Positions 26,651 to 35,635 of a stretch of DNA of 64,000 bases are shown here, piece by piece (positions within the stretch are counted from its first letter, which is position 1; every line of letters starts with the position of its first letter). A program made the translations under genes and the position numbers. This DNA is from Variovorax jilinensis. GTDB lineage: Bacteria; Pseudomonadota; Gammaproteobacteria; Burkholderiales; Burkholderiaceae_C. A model generated the notes under the pieces. The model did no database searches and was not told where the DNA came from. It was given only the letters and a program-made list of their open reading frames with translations. The stretch lies in contig NZ_JASZYQ010000002.1 in NCBI RefSeq assembly GCF_030316885.1, positions 752,001 through 816,000 on the forward strand, given 5' to 3'.

Positions 26651-27460
26651 TCAGGCCGCGGTCTTCTCGACGTGGGCCTGGCGCGTGTAGAGAAAATCGA
26701 TCACCGCCTTGCGCGCATGCACGTAGGTCGGGTCCTCGGCGAGTTCCACGCGGTTGCGCGGCCGCGCGATGTCGACGGTGAGCACTTCGCCGATGGTGGC
26801 GGCCGGGCCGTTGGTCAGCATCACGATGCGGTCCGACAGCAGCACCGCCTCGTCGACGTCGTGCGTCACCATGACCACGGTGCTGCGGGTCTTCTGCACG
26901 ATCGCCAGCAGTTCGTCCTGCAGCTTGGCGCGCGTGAGCGCGTCGAGGGCGCCGAAGGGCTCGTCCATCAGCAGCACCTTGGGCTCCATCGACAGCGCGC
27001 GTGCGATGCCCACGCGCTGCTTCATGCCGCCCGATATCTCGCCCGGCCGCTTCTGGGCCGCGGCGGTCAGCCCGACCATGGCCAGCGCGGCCTCGGTGCG
27101 CGCCTTGACCTGTGCCTTGCTCTCGGTGGCCGCGAACACGCGCTCCACCGCGAGGTGGACGTTTTCGTAGCAGGTGAGCCAGGGCAGCAGCGAATGGTTC
27201 TGGAACACCACGGCGCGCTCGGGGCCCGGGCCCTTGATCTCGCGGTTGGCGCACAGCAGCACGCCCTGGGTCGGCACGGTCAGGCCGGCGATCAGGTTCA
27301 GCAGCGTCGACTTGCCGCAGCCAGAGTGGCCGATCAGCGTGATGAACTCGCCCTTGGCCACCCGCAGGTCGATGTCGCGCAGCGCGAGGAAGCTGCCGCG
27401 GGCGGTCTTGAAACGCTGCTCGACGCCCTGGATCTCGATGTACTTGCTGTCGTCGTTCAT
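26651..27460 (-). CDS. nrtD: Nitrate ABC transporter ATP-binding protein
   Basis: The 269-residue ATPase has Walker A GHSGCGKST (about 44-52), Q-loop VFQNHSLLPW, signature ISGGMKQRVGIARAL, Walker B KVLLMDEPFGALD and the H-loop VTHDVDEAV. It is of the NrtD/SsuB/TauB class and lacks the C-terminal binding-protein-like domain of NrtC. It follows nrtB after 55 bases and completes an nrtA-nrtB-nrtD importer. It is convergent with the ANTAR gene. Confidence 0.93.
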   Translation of the reverse strand: MNDDSKYIEIQGVEQRFKTARGSFLALRDIDLRVAKGEFITLIGHSGCGKSTLLNLIAGLTVPTQGVLLCANREIKGPGPERAVVFQNHSLLPWLTCYENVHLAVERVFAATESKAQVKARTEAALAMVGLTAAAQKRPGEISGGMKQRVGIARALSMEPKVLLMDEPFGALDALTRAKLQDELLAIVQKTRSTVVMVTHDVDEAVLLSDRIVMLTNGPAATIGEVLTVDIARPRNRVELAEDPTYVHARKAVIDFLYTRQAHVEKTAA

Positions 27461-27515
27461 TGGAAACCTCCGCGCAGCAGCGCTGCGGCATTCGTGCTGG
27501 GAAAGGCGGTGCGAC

Positions 27516-28469
27516 TCATGACTTCACCTCTTCGAAGGTGAACGCGGTGGCGATGCGGATCAGCGCGAACTCGAGCAGCAGTCCGACGATGCCGATCACG
27601 AAGATCGCGATGATGATGTTGGAGACGTTGAGGTTGTTCCACTCGTCCCAGACCCAGAAGCCGATGCCGACGCCGCCGGTCAGCATCTCGGCCGCGACGA
27701 TCACGAGCCACGCGGTGCCGACCGCGAGCCGCACGCCGGTCAGCATGTAGGGCAGCACGGCGGGAAAAAGGATGCGCGTGAAGATCTTCCATTCGCTCAG
27801 GTTCAGCACGCGCGCGACGTTCATGTAGTCGCTCGGCACGCGCTGCACGCCCACCGCCGTGTTGATGATCATGGGCCAGATCGAGCAGATGAAGATGGTC
27901 CAGATGGCGGCCGGATGCGCGCCCTTGAAGACCAGCAGGCCGATCGGCAGCCAGGCCAGCGGAGACACCGGACGCAGCAGGCTGATCAGCGGATTGAACA
28001 TGCGCGAGAGGAACTTGAAGCGGCCGATCGCGAAGCCGGCCGGGATGCCGACGGCAGCGGCGAGGCCGAAGCCCAGCGCCACGCGCTGCAGCGACGAGAG
28101 CACGTTCCAGCCCACGCCCTGGTCGTTCGGGCCCTTGCTGTAGAAGGGATCGCTGAAGACGTCGAGGGCCTGCTTCCAGGTCGCGAGCGGCGACGGGAAG
28201 CCGGTGGTGCTGCTGAGCGCCACCAGTTCCCAGATCAGGATGAGCAGCCCGAAGCCCAGCAGCGGCGGCATGCCGTGCCGCCAGATTGCGCCGAAGTCGC
28301 GCGGCGGACGTTCGGGGGCGGGCGGCGTGACCGGCGTGACCTGCGTGACGGATGCGGCGGGCACGGCAGTCGGGGTCGACGTGGCGCCCGCTGCGGCGAC
28401 CCGCATCGGCACCGGGGTGGCGAGGGCCGGACCGGTGTCCAGCGGGGAATGAAAGACGGCGCTGACCAT
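27516..28469 (-). CDS. nrtB: Nitrate ABC transporter permease
   Basis: This is a 317-residue integral membrane permease. A proline/alanine-rich cytoplasmic N-terminus of about 70 residues precedes the first helix (GFGLLILIWELVAL). The family EAA-type loop is seen in QRVPSDYMNVARVLNLSEWK, and MLTGVRLAVGTAWLVIVAAEM is typical of NrtB. It lies 11 bases downstream of nrtA and presumably pairs with NrtD. The long N-terminal tail with TPVTPPAPERPP is more extended than needed for a minimal permease. The ATG at 28469 precedes it and is the only candidate close to nrtA. Confidence 0.93.
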   Translation of the reverse strand: MVSAVFHSPLDTGPALATPVPMRVAAAGATSTPTAVPAASVTQVTPVTPPAPERPPRDFGAIWRHGMPPLLGFGLLILIWELVALSSTTGFPSPLATWKQALDVFSDPFYSKGPNDQGVGWNVLSSLQRVALGFGLAAAVGIPAGFAIGRFKFLSRMFNPLISLLRPVSPLAWLPIGLLVFKGAHPAAIWTIFICSIWPMIINTAVGVQRVPSDYMNVARVLNLSEWKIFTRILFPAVLPYMLTGVRLAVGTAWLVIVAAEMLTGGVGIGFWVWDEWNNLNVSNIIIAIFVIGIVGLLLEFALIRIATAFTFEEVKS

Positions 28470-28480
28470 GTTTGTGCTCC

Positions 28481-29728
28481 TCAGGCCTGGACCTTGAACG
28501 ACTCGGCGTACTTCTTCGGGTCCTTGCCGTCCCAGACCGTGCCGTCGAACAGCTTGCTGCTGCGCATCACGTCCTTCGGCACTGAAGTCTTGGTCGCGGC
28601 GGCGGCCTGCTTGTAGATGTCGATGCGGTTGATCTGCGAGGCCACCTGCAGGTAGTCCGGATGCTCCTTGAGCAGGCCCCAGCGCTTGTGCTGGGTGAGG
28701 AACCACATGCCGTCGGAGAGGTAGGGGAAGTTCACCGCGCCGTCGGCGTAGAACTTCATGTAGTTGGGGTCGTCCCAGCTCTTGCCGAGGCCGTTGGTGT
28801 AGCGCCCGAGGATGCGCTGGTTGATCGCGTCGACGTTGGTGTTGACGTAGCTCTTGTCGGCGATGGTCTCGGCCATCTTGTTCTTGTTCTGCAGGCCGGC
28901 GTCGATCCACTTGCCCGCCTCGAGGATCGCGGCGGTCACGGCGCGCGCGGTGTTGGGGTACTTCTTCACGAAGTCGCCCGTGGTGCCGAGCACCTTCTCG
29001 GGGTGGTCCTTCCAGATGTCCTGCGTGGTGATGGCCGTGATGCCGATGCCGTCCATGATCGCGCGCTGGCCCCAGGGCTCGCCGACGCAGTAGCCGTCCA
29101 TGTTGCCCACGCGCATGTTGGCCACCATCTGCGGCGGCGGCACGGTGATCACCTTGGCGTCCTTCTGCGGATCGATGCCGTTGGCCGCCATCCAGTAGTA
29201 GAGCCACATCGCATGGGTGCCGGTCGGGAAGGTCTGGGCGAAGGTGTACTCGGCCTTCTCCTTGCTCATCAGCTTGGCCAGCGAGGCGCCGTCGACCGCT
29301 CCCTTGTCGGCCAGCTTCTTCGACAGCGTGATGGCCTGGCCGTTGTTGTTCAGGGTCATGAGCACCGCCATGTCCTTCTTCGGGCCGCCGATGCCGACGT
29401 GCACGCCGTAGACCAGGCCGTAGAGCACGTGGGCGAAGTCGAGCTCGCCGTTCACAAGCTTGTCGCGCACGCCGGCCCAGCTGGCTTCCTTGCTCGGGAC
29501 GATCTTGACGCCGTACTTCTTGTCGATGCCCAGCACCGAAGCCATCACGACGCTGGCGCAGTCGGTCAGCGGAATGAAGCCGATCCGGACTTCCTCCTTC
29601 TCGGGCTTGTCCGAGCCCTGGGCCCAGACGGCGGCGCGCAACGCGGGATCGAGGCCGATCGCGCCGGCGGCAGCGACCTGCAGCACGCGGCGACGACTCA
29701 GTTTGGAAGGCAGCAGGGAATCGGTCAT
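28481..29728 (-). CDS. nrtA: Nitrate ABC transporter substrate-binding protein
   Basis: The 415-residue NrtA-family protein begins with a twin-arginine-type signal (KLSRRRVLQVAAAGAIG), which suggests Tat export. The mature part has IGFIPLTDCASVVMASVLG (about 49-67), FAHVLYGLVYGVHVGIGG, FPTGTHAMWLYYWMAANGID and NMRVGNMDGYCVGEPWGQRA, which are hallmarks of nitrate-binding proteins. The gene is first in nrtA-nrtB-nrtD. Its 5' leader holds a sigma-54 promoter, two hexaloop hairpins and a terminator, pointing to NasR-controlled antitermination. Confidence 0.95.
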   Translation of the reverse strand: MTDSLLPSKLSRRRVLQVAAAGAIGLDPALRAAVWAQGSDKPEKEEVRIGFIPLTDCASVVMASVLGIDKKYGVKIVPSKEASWAGVRDKLVNGELDFAHVLYGLVYGVHVGIGGPKKDMAVLMTLNNNGQAITLSKKLADKGAVDGASLAKLMSKEKAEYTFAQTFPTGTHAMWLYYWMAANGIDPQKDAKVITVPPPQMVANMRVGNMDGYCVGEPWGQRAIMDGIGITAITTQDIWKDHPEKVLGTTGDFVKKYPNTARAVTAAILEAGKWIDAGLQNKNKMAETIADKSYVNTNVDAINQRILGRYTNGLGKSWDDPNYMKFYADGAVNFPYLSDGMWFLTQHKRWGLLKEHPDYLQVASQINRIDIYKQAAAATKTSVPKDVMRSSKLFDGTVWDGKDPKKYAESFKVQA

Positions 29729-29764
29729 GGGGCGAACTCCGATGAAAGAGGAAAAGGCGGATCG

Positions 29765-29836
29765 AAAAACAAAAAAGGCGTCCTCGTCGCGCAGGGGCTG
29801 CTCGAAAACGAGCCCCTTGCGGATGAGGACGCCTTT
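29765..29836 (-). terminator. Intrinsic terminator (attenuator) in the nrtA leader
   Basis: Read leftward, AAAGGCGTCCTC (29836-29825) pairs perfectly with GAGGACGCCTTT (29785-29774) around an inner stem with a TTTT loop. A U-tract TTTTTTGTTTTT follows. It ends 37 bases before the nrtA ATG, so it can stop transcription before the operon unless antiterminated. Confidence 0.9.
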
Positions 29837-29853
29837 GTCCGTGTCGGCCGACT

Positions 29854-29898
29854 GCACCCGCCGTTGGATGCCGTCTGCCTGTAGACCTACGTCGGTCT
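29854..29898 (-). promoter_or_regulatory. Tandem ANTAR-target hairpins in the nrtA leader
   Basis: Read leftward, the first hairpin is AGACC-GACGTA-GGTCT (29898-29883). After 11 bases the second is GCATCC-AACGGC-GGGTGC (29871-29854; 6-bp stem with one U-G pair). Both have six-base loops with G at position 4; the second also has A at position 1, the published ANTAR RNA pattern, while the first has G there. They lie between the predicted transcript start and the terminator, and nasR is the adjacent gene. Binding by NasR is inferred. Confidence 0.7.
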
Positions 29899-29913
29899 GT
29901 ACCTGGGAGGATT

Positions 29914-29928
29914 GCAAGCGCCGTGCCA
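29914..29928 (-). promoter_or_regulatory. Sigma-54 promoter of the nrtABD operon
   Basis: Read leftward, TGGCAC-GGCGC-TTGC is an exact match to the -24/-12 consensus, with the preceding T and following A also conserved. Transcription should start near 29902, about 4 bases before the first hexaloop hairpin. NtrC-type activation is the expected control for nitrogen-limited expression. Confidence 0.85.
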
Positions 29929-29946
29929 ACGTCGATTCACGGCCGA

Positions 29947-29967
29947 TTGCTATCAAAACCGTAGCAA
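29947..29967. promoter_or_regulatory. Inverted repeat upstream of the sigma-54 promoter (candidate activator site)
   Basis: TTGCTA and TAGCAA form a perfect 6-base inverted repeat separated by 9 bases, centred about 55 bases upstream of the predicted start at 29902. It resembles an NtrC-type dyad (TTGC...GCAA) but the spacing is two bases longer than usual and the GCACC core is missing. Confidence 0.4.
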
Positions 29968-30063
29968 CAATCCTTGTCCCGGCTTGAGGAAATCGCCGTC
30001 AGCGCGGATCAGCTGCCGGCTGCCCGGAATTTGTGCGTCGCACCATTCCGGGCCTCGATGCAC

Positions 30064-31344
30064 TCAGCGCGACGGCTCGGCGGGCAGGTACTCGGCCATG
30101 GCGAGCACCGATTCGGCAACGTCGATGAGCCGCCGGTTCTGGTTCATGGCGGTCTGCCGCAGCATCTTGTGCGCCTCTTCCTCGCTCAGGCGCCGGTGCG
30201 CCATCAGCAGGCCCTTCGCGCGTTCGACCAGCTTGCGTTCGTTCAGGGCCGCGCGCACGGTGTCGAGTTCGTCGCCCATGGCCTGAAGCCGGCGCGACTG
30301 GTCGCGCACCATCTCGAGGATCGAGCGCTCGAGCTGCGGGCCGTAGGCCGCCGCGCCGGCCGAGGGCTCGGGCGTGCCGCCGTCGTCGTCGAGGAACAGC
30401 GCGGCCGGCGTGGCGGCGATGCCATCGTCGGCCGCGAGCGTCTCGAGCAGCGCCTGGTGGCCGGCGAGCTGGTGGCGCGCCTCGGCGGTCCTGGCGTCGC
30501 ACAGGGCGCGCAGCTCGGCGGCCAGTCGCTCCTCGATCGCCTGCATGGCGTCGATGCGGCGCGTGCAGCCGTCGAACCAGGTCTGGCTCAGGTTGGTGTC
30601 GAGCACCACGCCGGCCGGCGCCGCGCAGGCGATGCGGCGCAGCCGCTCCTGCTCGGCCAGCTGCGCCGGCTGCTGGCTGGCGCGCCACAGCCCGGCGACG
30701 CCGGCTTCCGAGAAATCGACGAAACGCTCGAAGCAGTGCTCCTGCGAGGCGATCAGGTGCAGCCACTGCTGCTGGCGCGCGCTGTCGTTCTGACCCGACG
30801 CGAAGGCGGCCGCACCGCAGGCCCGTTCCTGGCCCGCGAATTCCTTGCCCTGCATGAAATTGAACATCGCCACCAGCCGGCGCGATATCTCCGGGTCGGT
30901 GGCGCCGTCGGCGGCCTCGAAGACCACCGCGAGCAGGCCGGCGATCAGCTTGACGAAGGCAGCGGTCGAGCGGTCGGCATCGATCTCGAAGGCGCCGATG
31001 CGACGCCGCAGCTCCGGCAGCGCATTCAAGCCCGGCAGCACCCAGGCGATGCGGCTGAACAGGCGGGCGCCGTTGCCGATCGACCCGCCATCGGCATCGA
31101 GCTGCTCGAACGCCTGCCGGACCGCGGCCTCGAGCAGCTCGCACTGCGCGAGCTGCTCGACACGCTCGCGGGCGAAACGCTGGCCGCGCGAAGCCAGCAG
31201 CACGTTCGAGATGCCGCGTTCGCGCTGCAGGCCGTGCACCAGCCGCGCGATGGTGCCCACCAGCTCGCTGGTGCGGGCCAGCTGCTCGAGGGCGTCGATC
31301 TCGCAACGCAGGGCGGCGACAAGAAAGCTCAGTCCGGATTTCAT
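30064..31344 (-). CDS. nasR: Nitrate-responsive antiterminator NasR (NIT-ANTAR)
   Basis: The 426-residue protein has an all-helical NIT nitrate/nitrite-sensor domain at about 35-290 ([20 protein letters not shown], a conserved region, and later [20 protein letters not shown]). An ANTAR domain follows at about 365-420 ([48 protein letters not shown]). This is the architecture of Klebsiella NasR, which binds leader RNA and prevents termination when nitrate is present. The gene precedes nrtA in the same orientation, separated by a 335-base region holding the proposed leader. It is divergent from tsaD. Confidence 0.93.
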   Translation of the reverse strand: MKSGLSFLVAALRCEIDALEQLARTSELVGTIARLVHGLQRERGISNVLLASRGQRFARERVEQLAQCELLEAAVRQAFEQLDADGGSIGNGARLFSRIAWVLPGLNALPELRRRIGAFEIDADRSTAAFVKLIAGLLAVVFEAADGATDPEISRRLVAMFNFMQGKEFAGQERACGAAAFASGQNDSARQQQWLHLIASQEHCFERFVDFSEAGVAGLWRASQQPAQLAEQERLRRIACAAPAGVVLDTNLSQTWFDGCTRRIDAMQAIEERLAAELRALCDARTAEARHQLAGHQALLETLAADDGIAATPAALFLDDDGGTPEPSAGAAAYGPQLERSILEMVRDQSRRLQAMGDELDTVRAALNERKLVERAKGLLMAHRRLSEEEAHKMLRQTAMNQNRRLIDVAESVLAMAEYLPAEPSR

Positions 31345-31425
31345 GGGGTCACGACATCGAGCAACATCCATGCCTCGAAGTCAAGGTGCGCCGTCGGGCC
31401 ATGGGGCCGGCCCTACACTCGTCGC

Positions 31426-32472
31426 ATGCTTGTATTGGGAATCGAGTCCTCCTGCGACGAAACCGGCGTGGCGCTGGTCGAAGCCGGCGCCGGCGGCCTG
31501 CCGCGGCTCGCGGCGCACGCGCTGCACAGCCAGATCACGATGCACCAGGCCTATGGCGGCGTGGTGCCCGAACTCGCGAGCCGCGATCACATCCGGCGCG
31601 TTCTGCCGCTGACCGAGGCCGTCTTCGCCCAGGCCGGCCGCAGCCTGTCGGAGGTCGACGTGATCGGCTACACGCGCGGACCAGGGCTCGCGGGGGCGCT
31701 GCTGGTCGGCGCCGGCGTGGCCTGCGCGCTGGCGGCGGCGCTCGGCCGGCCGGTGCTCGGCGTGCACCATCTCGAGGGCCACCTGCTGTCGCCCTTCCTG
31801 AGCGCCGATCCGCCGGAGTTCCCCTTCGTCGCGTTGCTGGTCTCCGGCGGCCACACCCAGCTCATGCGGGTCGACGGGGTAGGGCGCTATGCGCTGCTCG
31901 GCGAGACCATCGACGACGCCGCAGGCGAGGCCTTCGACAAGAGCGCCAAGCTCATGGGGCTGCCTTACCCGGGCGGGCCATGGCTGGCCAGGCTGGCGGA
32001 GCAGGGCGATCCCGAGGCCTTCAAGCTGCCGCGCCCGCTGCTGCACAGCGGCAACCTGGACTTTTCGTTCGCCGGCCTCAAGACCGCGGTCCTGACCCAG
32101 GCGCGCAAGCTCGGCGACCAGCTGGAGGCGCGCAAGCCCGACCTGGCGGCCTCGACCCAGGCCGCGATCGTCGAGGTATTGCTGAAGAAATCGATGGCGG
32201 CGCTCGAGCAGACCGGCCTCGACCGTTTCGTGGTCGCGGGGGGCGTCGGCGCCAACCGCATGCTGCGCGAGCAGCTCGATGCGGCCTGCGCCCGGCGCGG
32301 CGTGCGGGTGCACTACCCGGAGCTCGCGCTATGCACCGACAACGGCGCCATGATCGCGATGGCCGCTGCGATGCGGCTCGAGGCCGGCATCCAGCCGCCG
32401 ACCGAGCGCTATGCCTTCGACGTCAAGCCGCGCTGGCCCCTGGCCTCGCTCGGCGAGCCCCAGCAGGCCTGA
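31426..32472 (+). CDS. tsaD: tRNA N6-adenosine threonylcarbamoyltransferase
   Basis: The 348-residue TsaD (Gcp/YgjD) transfers threonylcarbamoyl to A37 of tRNAs that read ANN codons. It starts [20 protein letters not shown], has the metal-binding [16 protein letters not shown] (about 40-55; both histidines expected), the ASKH-type [11 protein letters not shown] and [14 protein letters not shown], and the C-terminal [19 protein letters not shown]. The ATG at 31426 gives the conserved N-terminus. It is divergent from nasR and not functionally linked to the nitrate genes. Confidence 0.96.
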   Translation: MLVLGIESSCDETGVALVEAGAGGLPRLAAHALHSQITMHQAYGGVVPELASRDHIRRVLPLTEAVFAQAGRSLSEVDVIGYTRGPGLAGALLVGAGVACALAAALGRPVLGVHHLEGHLLSPFLSADPPEFPFVALLVSGGHTQLMRVDGVGRYALLGETIDDAAGEAFDKSAKLMGLPYPGGPWLARLAEQGDPEAFKLPRPLLHSGNLDFSFAGLKTAVLTQARKLGDQLEARKPDLAASTQAAIVEVLLKKSMAALEQTGLDRFVVAGGVGANRMLREQLDAACARRGVRVHYPELALCTDNGAMIAMAAAMRLEAGIQPPTERYAFDVKPRWPLASLGEPQQA

Positions 32473-32507
32473 GCGGGCTCGGGGCCGCCGGGTGCGCGCT
32501 CGCAGGA

Positions 32508-32879
32508 TCAGTTGATCGTCAGCTGCGCGACGTTGCTGACCGGCACCAGCTTGCCGAGCTTCAGCGTCAGGACGCCGTTCTCGAGCCTGGCTTCGCTGGT
32601 CGCGACATCGATGTCCTGCGGCAGCTCGTAGGCGGCCTTGAACTGGCGCTTGGCTTCGGCCTTGCTCTCGATGCGGACGACGGCGCCTTCGATGCCGATC
32701 GTCAGGTCGTCGCGCGAGAGGCCGGGCACGTCGAGCGTGAGGGTCCAGGTCTTGTCGTCCTGCTCGACATTGAGCGAGCGCTGGGCGCCGACGAAGGCTT
32801 CGTTGACGAAGCGCTCGAGGCTGCGGTCATGGGCGCGCGGGACGAAACGGGCGGTGCGGACTGCGGGTGCGAAGAACAT
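32508..32879 (-). CDS. Hsp20/alpha-crystallin small heat-shock protein
   Basis: The 123-residue protein has an alpha-crystallin domain at about 37-118: WTLTLDVPGLSRDDLTIGIE, VVRIESKAEAKRQF and the end motif ARLENGVLTLKLGKL. The N-terminal arm is short (MFFAPAVRTARFVPRAHDRS) and the IxI C-terminal motif is not obvious, so the oligomeric state is uncertain. It probably works as an ATP-independent holdase. It is a single gene, convergent with tsaD and divergent from the binding protein at 33006. Confidence 0.88.
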   Translation of the reverse strand: MFFAPAVRTARFVPRAHDRSLERFVNEAFVGAQRSLNVEQDDKTWTLTLDVPGLSRDDLTIGIEGAVVRIESKAEAKRQFKAAYELPQDIDVATSEARLENGVLTLKLGKLVPVSNVAQLTIN

Positions 32880-33005
32880 GATGAGACTCCTGGGCTGAGG
32901 ATGAGCAACGGGACAAGGAATGTGTGTCCCTTACACTGCGCGGCCGTTCACAAGACATCTGCCGCATGGCTCCCATCTAGGCGCGGTGTGGTGCGTTTCA
33001 AGACA

Positions 33006-34295
33006 ATGATCTCCAGCTTTATTTGGCGCCGCAGGGCCTTGAAATTGGCGGCCCTGGCGCTATGCGCTCCGGCTCTCGGATTCGCGCAGGCCCCGTCGCC
33101 GGCCTCCACGCAGCCGATCCGTCTCGCCATGATCGAGAGCATGAGCGGCCCCTTCGCCAACACCGGCGAGGCCGTGTTCCGCAACCTGCTGTGGGCTGTC
33201 GAGCGCGTCAACGCGCGTGGCGGCGTCAAGCTGCCGGGCGGTGCCCGCATGCTGCAGCTCGACCGCTACGACAGCAAGGGCCAGAACGAGGAAGCGCTGT
33301 CGGCGCTGCGTGCGGCCATGGACGACGGCGCACGCATCGTGCTGCAGGGCAACTCGTCGGCCACCGCGGCGGCGCTCATCGACGCCATCGACAAGAACAA
33401 CGAGCGCGACCCGTCGCGGCGCGTGCTGTTCCTCAACTACTCGGCGGTCGACCCGGTGCTCACCAACGAGCGCTGCAGCTTCTGGCACTTCCGCTTCGAC
33501 GCTCATGCCGACATGCGCGTCAGCGCGCTCATGCAGGTGCTGCAGGACGACAAGTCGCTGCAGCGCGTCTACCTGATCGGCCAGGACTACAGCTTCGGCC
33601 AGTCGGTGCTGCGTGAATCGCGCCGCCAGCTCGCGGGACTCAGGCCCGACGTGCAGGTGGTCGGCGACGAGTTGCATCCGATGGGCCGCGTGAAGGACTT
33701 CGCGCCCTATGCGACCAAGATCATGGCCAGCGGCGCGCAGGGTGTCATCACCGGCAACTGGGGCAACGACCTCACGCTGCTCGTGAAGGCCGCGCGCGAG
33801 GCCGGCTTCAACGGCACCTTCTACACCTTCTACGGCAATGCGCTCGGTGCGCCGGCCGCCATCGGCGATGCCGGCATCGGCCGCGTGGTGGCGGTGGCCG
33901 ACTGGCTGCCGAACGTGCAGACTCCGCAGAGCGAGGCCTTCTACCGCGACTTCCGAACCCGCTTCCCCAAGCCCTCCGACGACTACGTCCACATGCGCAT
34001 GCAGCTGCTGGTCGAGGCGCTCGCACAGGCCATCGAGCGCGCCGGCAGCGTCGACACGGCAGCCGTGGCGCGCGCGCTCGAGAAGGCGGACGTCACGCTC
34101 GCCGGCCAGCGCGGCCACATGCGCGCCGAGGACCATCAGTTCCAGCAGCCGCTGGTGGTCGGCGTCATGGACAGGCAGGGCGCGCAGGGCGTCAGGTTCG
34201 ACGTCGAGGGCTCCGGCTACGGTTTCCGGGTCGTGAAGATGATTCCGGCCAGCCGTGCCGAGATGCCGACCACTTGCAAGATGCAGCGCCCCTGA
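33006..34295 (+). CDS. Periplasmic binding protein of the branched-chain amino acid (LivJ-type) family
   Basis: The 429-residue type I periplasmic binding protein has a signal peptide (LKLAALALCAPALGFAQA, end near residue 28). The mature start IRLAMIESMSGPFANTGEAV is typical of LivJ/HAAT proteins. Further marks are QGNSSATAAALIDAID, VYLIGQDYSFGQSVLRESRR and GVITGNWGNDLTLLVKAA. No permease or ATPase genes are adjacent, so it is an orphan receptor. It is followed after 22 bases by an aminotransferase gene, which suggests an amino acid or keto acid ligand; this is inference. The ATG at 33006 precedes the signal peptide. Confidence 0.87.
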   Translation: MISSFIWRRRALKLAALALCAPALGFAQAPSPASTQPIRLAMIESMSGPFANTGEAVFRNLLWAVERVNARGGVKLPGGARMLQLDRYDSKGQNEEALSALRAAMDDGARIVLQGNSSATAAALIDAIDKNNERDPSRRVLFLNYSAVDPVLTNERCSFWHFRFDAHADMRVSALMQVLQDDKSLQRVYLIGQDYSFGQSVLRESRRQLAGLRPDVQVVGDELHPMGRVKDFAPYATKIMASGAQGVITGNWGNDLTLLVKAAREAGFNGTFYTFYGNALGAPAAIGDAGIGRVVAVADWLPNVQTPQSEAFYRDFRTRFPKPSDDYVHMRMQLLVEALAQAIERAGSVDTAAVARALEKADVTLAGQRGHMRAEDHQFQQPLVVGVMDRQGAQGVRFDVEGSGYGFRVVKMIPASRAEMPTTCKMQRP

Positions 34296-34317
34296 GGCGC
34301 AGGCCAGGAAGACATCG

Positions 34318-35478
34318 ATGAGACAAGCCATCCACGACCTCGAAGCCTCGAAGATCCGCGAGGTCGCCAATGCCGGGCTCGGCCGCAGCGACGTGCTCGC
34401 CTTCTGGTTCGGCGAGAGCGACGAAGTCACGCCCGAGGTGATCCGCCAGGCCGCGATCGAATCGCTGCAGCGCGGCGAGACCTTCTACGCCCACAACCTG
34501 GGCCTGCCCGAGCTGCGCGAGGCGGTCGCCGGCTACATGAGCGAGCTGCATCCGCGGATTGACGCCTCGCGCATCGCGATCACCTCGGGCGGCGTCAGCG
34601 CGCTGATGCTCGCGGTGCAGGCGCTGGTCGACGCCGGCGATGAAGTGGTGGCGATCACGCCCGTGTGGCCCAACCTCACGGCCCAGCCGGCGATCCTCGG
34701 CGCCCGCGTGCGCTGCCTGTCGCTGGTGCCCCAGGCCGGCCAGTGGACGCTCGACCTCGACGCGCTGCGGGCGGCCGTGACGCCGGCCACGAAGCTGCTG
34801 ATCGTCAATGCGCCCAACAACCCGACCGGCTGGACGCTCACGCGCGACGAGCAGCAGACGATCCTCGACCACTGCCGCACCACCGGCACCTGGATCCTGG
34901 CCGACGAGGTCTACGAGCGGCTCTATTACGAGCCCTCGCCCAAGGGCTGCGCGCCGAGCTTCCTCGACCTGGCTGCCCCGGACGACCGCCTGGTGGTCGC
35001 GCACAGCTTCAGCAAGAGCTTCCTGATGACCGGCTGGCGCCTGGGCTGGCTGGTGCTGCCCCCGGCGCTGATGGAGGGCATGGGCAAGCTGATCGAGTTC
35101 AACACCTCGTGCGCCAGCGTCTTCACGCAGCGCGCCGGCATCGCGGCGCTCGCGCACGGCGCCGAGATCACGCCGCGGGTCGTGGCCCACCTCAAGGCCT
35201 GCCGCGACACGCTGGTGCCGCTGCTGGCCGCGATCCCCGGCGTCGAGGTCGCGCCGGCGAGCGGCGGCATGTACGCCTTCTTCCAGCTCCAGGGCTTCGG
35301 CGATTCGCTCGATGTCGCCAAGAGGCTGGTCGTGGAAGCCGGCCTCGGCCTGGCGCCCGGCAATGCCTTCGCTCCCGAGGCCCAGGGCTGGCTGCGCTGG
35401 TGCTTTGCCTCGAAGGACAGGCAGCGGCTGGTGGAGGGCGTTTCCCGCCTCGAGCGCTGGCTCGCCAAGCAGCGCTGA
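34318..35478 (+). CDS. Class I/II pyridoxal-phosphate aminotransferase
   Basis: This is a 386-residue fold-type I aminotransferase. The PLP lysine is in [16 protein letters not shown] (about 234-249), the PLP-contact NAPNNPTGW at about 163-171, and the Asp/Tyr pair in [10 protein letters not shown]. The arginine in WLRWCFA near the C-terminus should bind the substrate carboxylate. An AGGA ribosome site lies upstream of the ATG. The amino donor specificity cannot be assigned. It probably forms a two-gene operon with the upstream binding protein. Confidence 0.9.
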   Translation: MRQAIHDLEASKIREVANAGLGRSDVLAFWFGESDEVTPEVIRQAAIESLQRGETFYAHNLGLPELREAVAGYMSELHPRIDASRIAITSGGVSALMLAVQALVDAGDEVVAITPVWPNLTAQPAILGARVRCLSLVPQAGQWTLDLDALRAAVTPATKLLIVNAPNNPTGWTLTRDEQQTILDHCRTTGTWILADEVYERLYYEPSPKGCAPSFLDLAAPDDRLVVAHSFSKSFLMTGWRLGWLVLPPALMEGMGKLIEFNTSCASVFTQRAGIAALAHGAEITPRVVAHLKACRDTLVPLLAAIPGVEVAPASGGMYAFFQLQGFGDSLDVAKRLVVEAGLGLAPGNAFAPEAQGWLRWCFASKDRQRLVEGVSRLERWLAKQR

Positions 35479-35521
35479 ATCACCGCCGGAGCGCCTGCAC
35501 CGAGCCGGGACGCGCTCGGTA

Positions 35522-35527
35522 TATAAT
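35522..35527 (+). promoter_or_regulatory. Candidate -10 box of the rpsO promoter
   Basis: A perfect TATAAT (within CGGTATATAATCCC) lies 109 bases before the rpsO ATG in a 157-base gap. The -35 region is G/C-rich with no clear hexamer. Confidence 0.5.
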
Positions 35528-35635
35528 CCCAAAGCTTTGCATGTTGCAAGCGCACGGTGGGTGCAGTTCCAGCGCACACCGCAAGTCAAACATCCCGACG
35601 GTTCAAGCCCCGGGATCGGAACGAAGGAAACACAC

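Noticed and set aside
27461..27515. A tiny gene between nrtB and nrtD
   Set aside because: A 20-codon frame starting ATGAGTCGC has no ribosome site and no recognisable product.
29947..29967. Definite NtrC site
   Set aside because: The dyad TTGCTA...TAGCAA has the wrong core and a spacing two bases too long for the NtrC consensus; it is kept only as a candidate activator site.
32960..33002. Sigma-32 promoter for the small heat-shock gene
   Set aside because: CTTGAAA is present on the reverse strand at 33002-32996, but the -10 region (CCTAGATG) is a poor match to CCCCATNT, so I do not annotate it.
31386..33005. A long in-frame extension before the LivJ-type binding protein
   Set aside because: It overlaps tsaD and hsp20, and the signal peptide begins at 33006.
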